From: Coprinus comatus
Lineage: Eukaryota > Basidiomycota > Agaricomycetes > Agaricales > Agaricaceae
Reading direction: 5' to 3'
DNA length: 64,000 bases
Assembly (NCBI GenBank): GCA_034638255.1
Contig: JAWPGT010000018.1
Coordinates: forward strand, 310,001 to 374,000
Made by a program: the position numbers and the translations under genes
Notes under the pieces: model-generated
What the model saw: the letters and a program-made list of their open reading frames with translations, nothing else
The model's database searches: none
What the model was told of the DNA's origin: nothing
Shown: in pieces, positions 58,049 through 64,000 of the stretch
How positions within the stretch are numbered: the stretch's first letter is position 1
Layout of the letters: every line of letters starts with the position of its first letter

Positions 58049-60422
58049 ATGCGACACCAACCAACATTCACATATGTGCAACTGCACGTAGAACCACCAC
58101 GCCCGTATAAACGACGTAAGAAACACTCGGAACCACACACGCTTCAAGATATGACTTTATTCGCGCAAAACACGAAGCAATATTTGATGCCACCAGCCGC
58201 CCCAACGCGCAAGCGCAGTCAGCGTTTTCTGAAAACCGAAGTAGACGAATTTCTTTCGTCAGACTTGGAAATCTCCTTTGCATCCACTGTTTCACTCAAC
58301 TCTCCACCAAAGGGTTCTGTTCCTCTGACCCCAGACCGTGACTATGCTGAACCTATGGACATTTCGCCTTTACCCCCGCCCAAACCAGCTTTCAACGGTA
58401 CTCAGACGCCAAAATCCGCTTCTCGTCCTCGCTCATACACAAGCGGTCCCAGATTGTTTGGGAATGATCTCAGTAACAATATGTCTTCGCTTCTTCCAAG
58501 CGCACCCATAAATGCTGCCCCTTCATTAAAGTCAAACTCGTCCACTCAATCGTCGAATAAAAGAATTCAGCGCGCAGGGCTACCAACAGAATGGATTTCT
58601 CGTGGCGCTGAAATGAATATACCTGAAGTAAGTTGGCATGAGCAGTTATGTGTGTTGCAGATATTAATTGATATTTTAGCCAATTCCAGCTTCCCCTGCA
58701 GATGATGCTATGGATGTGGATAGTTCTTTCTCTATGTCTCAAGAAGTTGTTGCACCTTTATCCTTCTCACCGGCACCCCAGACTGCCGCCGCAACCGTGA
58801 CAACATTCAATACATTGTTCTACAACACAGTGTCGCCCCGCCGCTCCTTCGAATCACCCCTAGCGCATCAAACGAAGAAGCGACGATCCATTTCACCTGA
58901 CATGGTTCGCCCTTCAGAATATGACCCTTCATCATCTCCCGGTCTACTACCACCGTCACCATCGGAGGCCAGGGCTGATCGTCTGAGTAATGGAAAACCA
59001 ATGTTGCAGGGCCTTGGTGCACCCTCAATGTTCGCGAAACGCGGTCGTCGCCCAGTGCAATCTGCAATGATAACATCTGTCCCACCAGTTTCTGCCAATC
59101 CGATGTTACAGCATACGAATAGACAAGAAGACTATCTTAAAAACACACCTCCAGTCCGTCGGGCTTTCTCTGCTCTTATACCTCCAGCAATGAATTTAGA
59201 ATTTTCGGAAGACTCCTTCGAAGGGCCTGATATGTCCTCTCCAGCACAGGCTTATTCCAAGAGACAACAAGTTAGAACTCTTCGTCGATGCGATGGTTCG
59301 GAAAGCTTAAGGGCTACCACCGGTGCCTCAACAGTGGTTGCACGCGAAAGCCCCGGCCGTCTCATGGGTAGTCCATATTCGAAATATATGGCCCCTGGGC
59401 TAGGCGGTTTTGGTGATAACGAGGCTCATGGAAAGTTATTGCCTTGTCATAAGGTGACAGAAGATGGTTTGATGCGCATCACCGCCCAGACTGTAAGTTT
59501 CCAAACGAGTATGATGTGGTGTTGGTCGATACTCAAAGCTCCACTACCAGCTTGATAACCTCATTGATGGTAAATTCGACGATCGGATCAATGACTATCA
59601 TATCATTGACTGCCGCTTCGACTATGAGTATAGTGGTGGTCACGTTCCAGGAGCCGTCAATATTAACACCACTCAAGCTGTCGAAGAACTTTTGCTTGGA
59701 CCTAGCCTGACGAAACCAAAACCGTCCGTGAGTGGTGATCCAGCAAGAAAGACTATCCTTGTCTTTCATTGTGAGTTCAGTGCCAAGCGAGCACCTACTT
59801 TGTAAGTATGTTGCAAAACTCTTGGGATATCTATTCTAAGCTTGATTGAACGAACAGTGCCAAACACCTGCGTGCCAAGGACCGCGCTATGAACAATGCT
59901 GTTTACCCAAAAATTCATTACCCTGAGATTTATGTTCTTGAAGGGGGGTATTGCTCTTATTTCAAGCTTTCAAGTCACCGTTGTCAGCCACCAGCCTACG
60001 TTAGGATGGACGACCCCAATCACGCAGTTGCACGTAGAGAGGATCTTGACCAGTTCCGCAAAGTCAAGTTTGGCAGGCATAAATCATATGCATATGGCGA
60101 AGGTGCTAGCAAGCCGAATGCAGCCAGCGCCCAGCAGGTTCAAATGGCTCAATCAAAGCGCATGACTGCTCCCACAGACGCTGGTGCTATGTTTGCGGCA
60201 GCAAATGCTGCTCGAGGACGTCGCACTATCAGCGGCCCTTTGACAACATTAGCTGAGGATGCAGCAAACACCACTAATGAGGCGGACGATACAGACGTAG
60301 ATATCGGAGACAGTCCTTGCCCTCCCCCTACGAAGACCATGCTGAAAGGAAAGAGGCCGGGACGTGGTACGCTCACCAGATCAGAAACATATGGCCCTAA
60401 TCGTTTAGCTCTTGGCTGCTAA
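58049..60422 (+). CDS. CDC25: M-phase inducer phosphatase CDC25
   Basis: Dual-specificity phosphatase that removes inhibitory phosphates from CDK1 at mitotic entry. The long N-terminal regulatory half is Ser/Pro-rich with many S/TP sites, plus FLSSDLEISFASTVSLNSPP and SPYSKYMAPGLGGF. The rhodanese-type catalytic domain starts at LLPCHKVTEDGLMRITAQT. After an intron it runs LDNLIDGKFDD, YHIIDCRFDYEYSGGHVPGA, and the active-site loop HCEFSAKRAPT (catalytic Cys and Arg). An intron follows, then RAKDRAMNNAVYPKIHYPEI and YVLEGGYCSYFK. The tail has YVRMDDPNHAVARREDLDQF. The start Met 58049 gives the longest frame; an internal Met (MTLFAQNTKQY) is an alternative. Confidence 0.93.
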
Positions 60423-61355
60423 GATCAACTTCTTTCATTTATACAACGTAATGTATCAAGAACCATGGCATTGCTCGAACAAGACGCTAACCTTCATGGC
60501 ATTCCTCAAGCCTTATTAACCTTGCCTAAATTTCGTCGTCTCAATAGACCTTTTCCTTTTGGTCTATGAGGCTTTCGAATGGATAACTTTGCTTGTGTCA
60601 ACTCACAAGTTGGTTCTCCTGTACTATCAGCAATGTCTACGACTGATCCTGTGATCGTTGTCGATATGCTACACCGATCATTTACATTTCTTACAAACAT
60701 ATGACATTTTCATCATTTCACATCTCCAACTCAATCTCATTATCTTCCATGCACCAAGTGTACCTCTTCATCTTTGATATCCTCAAACTGCCAACATTAT
60801 TATTTCATTTGGACATTCAATTGCACTCCGATGGCATATTGAACACTCCCATTCATCTTTTGTTCTCATGTTCTATACAATCTTACAATCCTCATTCATG
60901 TTGATATCTTTCATCTTTTTCTCGGATCTTAACCTCTACTTAGGTTATTGGTTTTCCCTCATCTTTTTTACCTGTTGTCCGCAGCCTTCACTGGCAGAAG
61001 GTGCACACCAACAACACTCATTATTCCGATTAATTTTGTTCCCATCTCTTGCAAAGGACTAGATCTTTCATTTCCTAACCATTTTATTTTTACTTCTTCC
61101 TGTTCCCCTTCCGTGTATACATGTTCCATGTGTGTGGAACCACAAGAATGTAGCTGGCCATGAACACCCTCTATATGGTTGATATTTATGGAATATAAAT
61201 GCGTTTCTGATTCTTGAGGATGTATTGATGAAATGATGGTGTTGTTTGCGTAATCTTGATCTTGCCAAACACACGCGCGTAGACGCGATGTAGTTGTCGT
61301 AAAGTTATTGATTACAATACCATCACCTCGTTAACCTTATACAACCCATACGAAC
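60423..61355. other. Intergenic stretch, no supported gene
   Basis: About 930 bp of AT-rich, pyrimidine-biased sequence between two plus-strand genes. ORFs are short and unconserved. Expected to hold the CDC25 3' UTR and the CCT1 promoter. Confidence 0.5.
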
Positions 61356-63416
61356 ATGTTCCAGCGAGATCCTCGAGCGGGTGCATTCCTTGGAGGAGAC
61401 CGTGTCTCTGGTCAAGATATTCGCGATCAAAATGGTGAGTAGCTCTTCCCTGATGAAATATTTGGCTTCATCATAAATGTACCCTGTTTATTTTATGTGC
61501 AGTCATCGCGGCGCAATCTATCGCCAACATTGTCAAAACCTCTTTAGGACCTTTGGGCCTTGATAAAATGCTCGTCGACAACATTGGCGTAGGCGTCCAT
61601 CCTCTGTTTATTACCCCTTATACACTAATTTCTTCCCTGAATATTAGGAAGTAACAATATCAAACGATGGTGCTACCATCCTATCCCTATTGGCTGTCGA
61701 ACATCCTGCAGGACGCATCTTTGTTGACCTTGCACAAAAGCAAGACAAGGAAGTTGGCGATGGAACAACGTCAGTGGTGATCATCGCCGCTGAGCTTCTC
61801 CGAAGGGCAAATGAACTTGTCAAAGCCAAAATTCACCCCACTACCATTATCACTGGTTACAGATTGGCATGCAGGGAGGCTGTCAAGTTTATGCAAGACC
61901 AGTTGAGCATCAGGGTGGATTCGTTAGGAAGGGAGGCCTTGGTCAATGTTGCGAAAACGACTATGTCAAGCAAAATTCTTGCCAAGTCAGTTTATTCATT
62001 CATCTTACTGCCAACTTGTGACTTATTTCTTGTTCTCATAAGTGATGACGACCTCTTTGCACCCATGGCAGTAGATGCGATGCAATCTGTTAAAACTATT
62101 AATTCGCGGGGGGATATTAAATATCCAGTCAAAGCTGTTAATATCTTGAAGGCCCATGGCCGAAGTGCTCGCGAATCGTTGTTCGTGCCCGGTTATGCTT
62201 TGAATTGTACCGTTGCTAGCCAAGGTACGTATTTTTCTTTTGCTAGTTGGTGTATGTTGATCATATTTTAGCAATGAAAAAACGCATCATCAATGCCAAG
62301 ATTGCTTGCTTGGATATCAACCTACAAAAGGCTCGCATGCAGTTAGGTGTACAGATCCTGGTAGATGATCCCAATCAGATCGAAGAGATCCGCAAACGGT
62401 AGGTCATTTAATATTCCGAAGGCGTCATACTAAATATACACTTGTTATTCTAGGGAATCGGAGATTACCCTCGAGAGGATTAGGAAGATTCTTGCAGCTG
62501 GAGCCAACGTTGTTTTGACCACCAAGGGTATTGATGATCTTTGCCTGAAGGAATTTGTAGAGGGTGGCGCGATGGCCGTTCGTCGGTGTAGGAAAGAAGA
62601 CCTACGCCGGATTGCCAAGGCTACTGGTGGTCAGCTTATCGCTAGCATGGCTAACCTGAATGGCGACGAAACATTTGACCCAAGCTACCTTGGTACTGCC
62701 GATGAAGTTGTCCAGGAGCGGATTTCGGATGATGAATTGATTTTGATCAAGGGCACCAAAGTTGTCAACTCCGCATCGATTGTCCTCCGTGGTGCCAATG
62801 ACTACATGTTGGATGAAATGGAGAGAGCTCTTCACGATACACTGTCCGTCATTAAGCGTACCTTAGAAAGTGGCGCTGTTGTTCCCGGCGGTGGTGCTGT
62901 GGAGTCTGCTCTGAGCATCTATCTTGAGAACTTTGCAACAACAGTAGTAAGTGATTGTCTTATGACACATGTGTTCATTCTGATATATATGCCATGATAG
63001 GGTTCGCGAGAACAACTTGCTATCGCCGAATTTGCGAGCGCACTATTGTCTATTCCCAAACAACTTGCCGTGAATGCCGCAAAAGACTCCACAGAATTAG
63101 TAGCCCAGATGCGCTCACTGCACAACACCGCACAGAAACTGCCGCCTGGTGATCCCAAAAAAGCCTACCTACGATTCGGATTGGACCTCTTAAACGGCAC
63201 GGTCAGGGATAATGTGACAGCTGGTGTTCTGGAACCTACTATGGGCAAGATTAAGAGCTTGAAATCTGCATATGAAGCCGCCGTTTCGCTACTCCGCATT
63301 GATGATGCCATCCAATGCGTACCCGGTAAGTCTCCACAATTTTCCAAACCATATTTATGTCATACTTATGCAAATCAATAGAACAAACTGGGGAGCGTGA
63401 TCCACATGGTCATTAG
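61356..63416 (+). CDS. TCP1: T-complex protein 1 subunit alpha (CCT1)
   Basis: Subunit of the cytosolic TRiC/CCT chaperonin that folds actin and tubulin. MFQRDPRAGAFLGGDRVSGQ is followed by IVKTSLGPLGLDKMLVD, the nucleotide loop VTISNDGATILSLL, and the ATPase motif EVGDGTTSVVIIAAELLRRA. Then TTMSSKILAK, VNILKAHGRSARES, and KIACLDINLQKARMQLGVQI. The apical and intermediate segments include NVVLTTKGIDDLCLKEF and VVPGGGAVESALSIYLENF. The last exon is EQTGERDPHGH. Seven or so short introns all join in frame. Length is normal for the family. Confidence 0.96.
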
Positions 63417-63732
63417 TTTAAAGTATTCTGTGACTGTACTAGAATATTTCTGAGGGGATGAAATCCGATGAATACGCTAGTTGGAATAATGTGAACGAAT
63501 TTATTATGTACTTAATTAGAACGCGTTGGCCTCACGTGACGAGACCGAGGATCAACATTTCAAACCAGTCCAAGTCGTGTTCGCTAACATCTGTGTTCCC
63601 TGTCCCCGCTGGTCCCCAGTCCAGATTGACTATTGTCGTTGTCCACCAACGCGTTAATAACGACACTGGCGCTGTCGCCTTACTTTTGGACCATCAAATC
63701 ACCTACGCTCACCACTTGGATTTATATGTGTC
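63417..63732. other. Spacer between CCT1 and CDC27
   Basis: About 315 bp. A CACGTG E-box lies at about 63533-63538, some 200 bp upstream of the CDC27 start. No coding evidence. Confidence 0.4.
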
Positions 63733-64000
63733 ATGCAAGTTGACCCATCAACACAAACTTTCCTACCTTACCTTCGTCAACGTCTACAATCTCTGGTCTG
63801 GTTATGTCTCGATAGTGATTTGACAAAAACTGCCGTATTTCATGCCGAACGATATTTCGCCATTGACCCCTTAAACCACGATGCGCGCCATTTATATGCC
63901 ACCGCCTTACTTCGCGAAAGTCAAACATATTCTGCCCTTCATCTCGTCAACGCCGCCGAAGATACTCAATGCACAGGTTGCTTACAACTAAGAGCAAAGT
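63733..64000 (+). CDS. CDC27: Anaphase-promoting complex subunit CDC27/APC3 (5' end only)
   Basis: TPR subunit of the APC/C ubiquitin ligase. Only the first 89 codons lie inside the window. MQVDPSTQTFLPYLRQRLQS then LVWLCLDSDLTKTAVFHAER and YFAIDPLNHDARHLYATALL match the N-terminal dimerisation TPR block. The last residues include RESQTYSALHLVNAAEDTQC. The frame is open to the right edge, so the gene continues. The start is the first Met of the frame. Confidence 0.88.
   Translation, partial: MQVDPSTQTFLPYLRQRLQSLVWLCLDSDLTKTAVFHAERYFAIDPLNHDARHLYATALLRESQTYSALHLVNAAEDTQCTGCLQLRAK

Overview
The window reads as nuclear DNA of a mushroom-forming basidiomycete (Agaricomycetes, probably Agaricales). 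Genes are dense and split by many 45-70 nt introns with GTRNGT donors and CTRAY branch sites. Most products are ordinary eukaryotic housekeeping proteins. A fungal retaining trehalose phosphorylase and several short Ser/Pro-rich proteins of a kind typical of mushrooms fit that placement. I see no operons, CRISPR arrays, tRNA or rRNA genes, transposase or reverse transcriptase genes, or viral genes. Gene models were assembled by hand from splice signals and family conservation, so exon edges are approximate unless stated.

Layout. 0-5.2 kb: first exon of an N-terminal glutamine amidohydrolase running off the left edge, a sparse 2 kb stretch, a Ser/Pro-rich orphan, and ATP12 (F1-ATPase assembly). 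5.4-14.2 kb: MSH3 (mismatch repair) tail-to-tail with POL5/MYBBP1A (rRNA synthesis), 9 bp between stop codons. 14.4-20.7 kb: an orphan with a CxxC/H tail, trehalose phosphorylase, and a divergently transcribed TFIIB/BRF-family factor. 21.9-27.2 kb: F-box protein, PAP2 lipid phosphatase and PPP4R2. 27.4-33.4 kb: a compact alternating-strand block of RNA, translation and proteasome genes (FYV7, eIF1, SNRNP27, an RRM protein, CBC2, RPT3). 34.1-43.2 kb: pyrroline-5-carboxylate reductase, a secreted S41-type protease and a PhoD-like phosphatase. 43.6-52.2 kb: an orphan, CAP/SRV2, a GGQ release-factor-like protein abutting MZM1, histone H1 and an EI24-type membrane protein. 52.5-64 kb: SRPK-like kinase, SEN34, isoamyl-acetate esterase, CDC25, CCT1 and the start of CDC27/APC3.

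The genes form no single pathway, but function and layout cluster loosely: RNA processing and translation at 27-34 kb, mitochondrial proteins at 47.5-48.7 kb, cell-cycle genes (CDC25, CDC27) at the right end. Many neighbours are head-to-head with 90-460 bp between start codons, implying shared promoters.

The strongest non-routine signals are: (1) a series of single-base deletions that break otherwise conserved reading frames between 23 and 53 kb (F-box, PAP2, PPP4R2 twice, SNRNP27, RPT3, kinase), best explained by residual sequencing or assembly error; (2) a release-factor gene with no in-frame start codon that abuts MZM1 and could be spliced to it, and that contains an 11-nt micro-exon and a GC-AG intron; (3) stop/start (ATGA) overlaps at two upstream ORFs. 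I found no convincing undescribed system.
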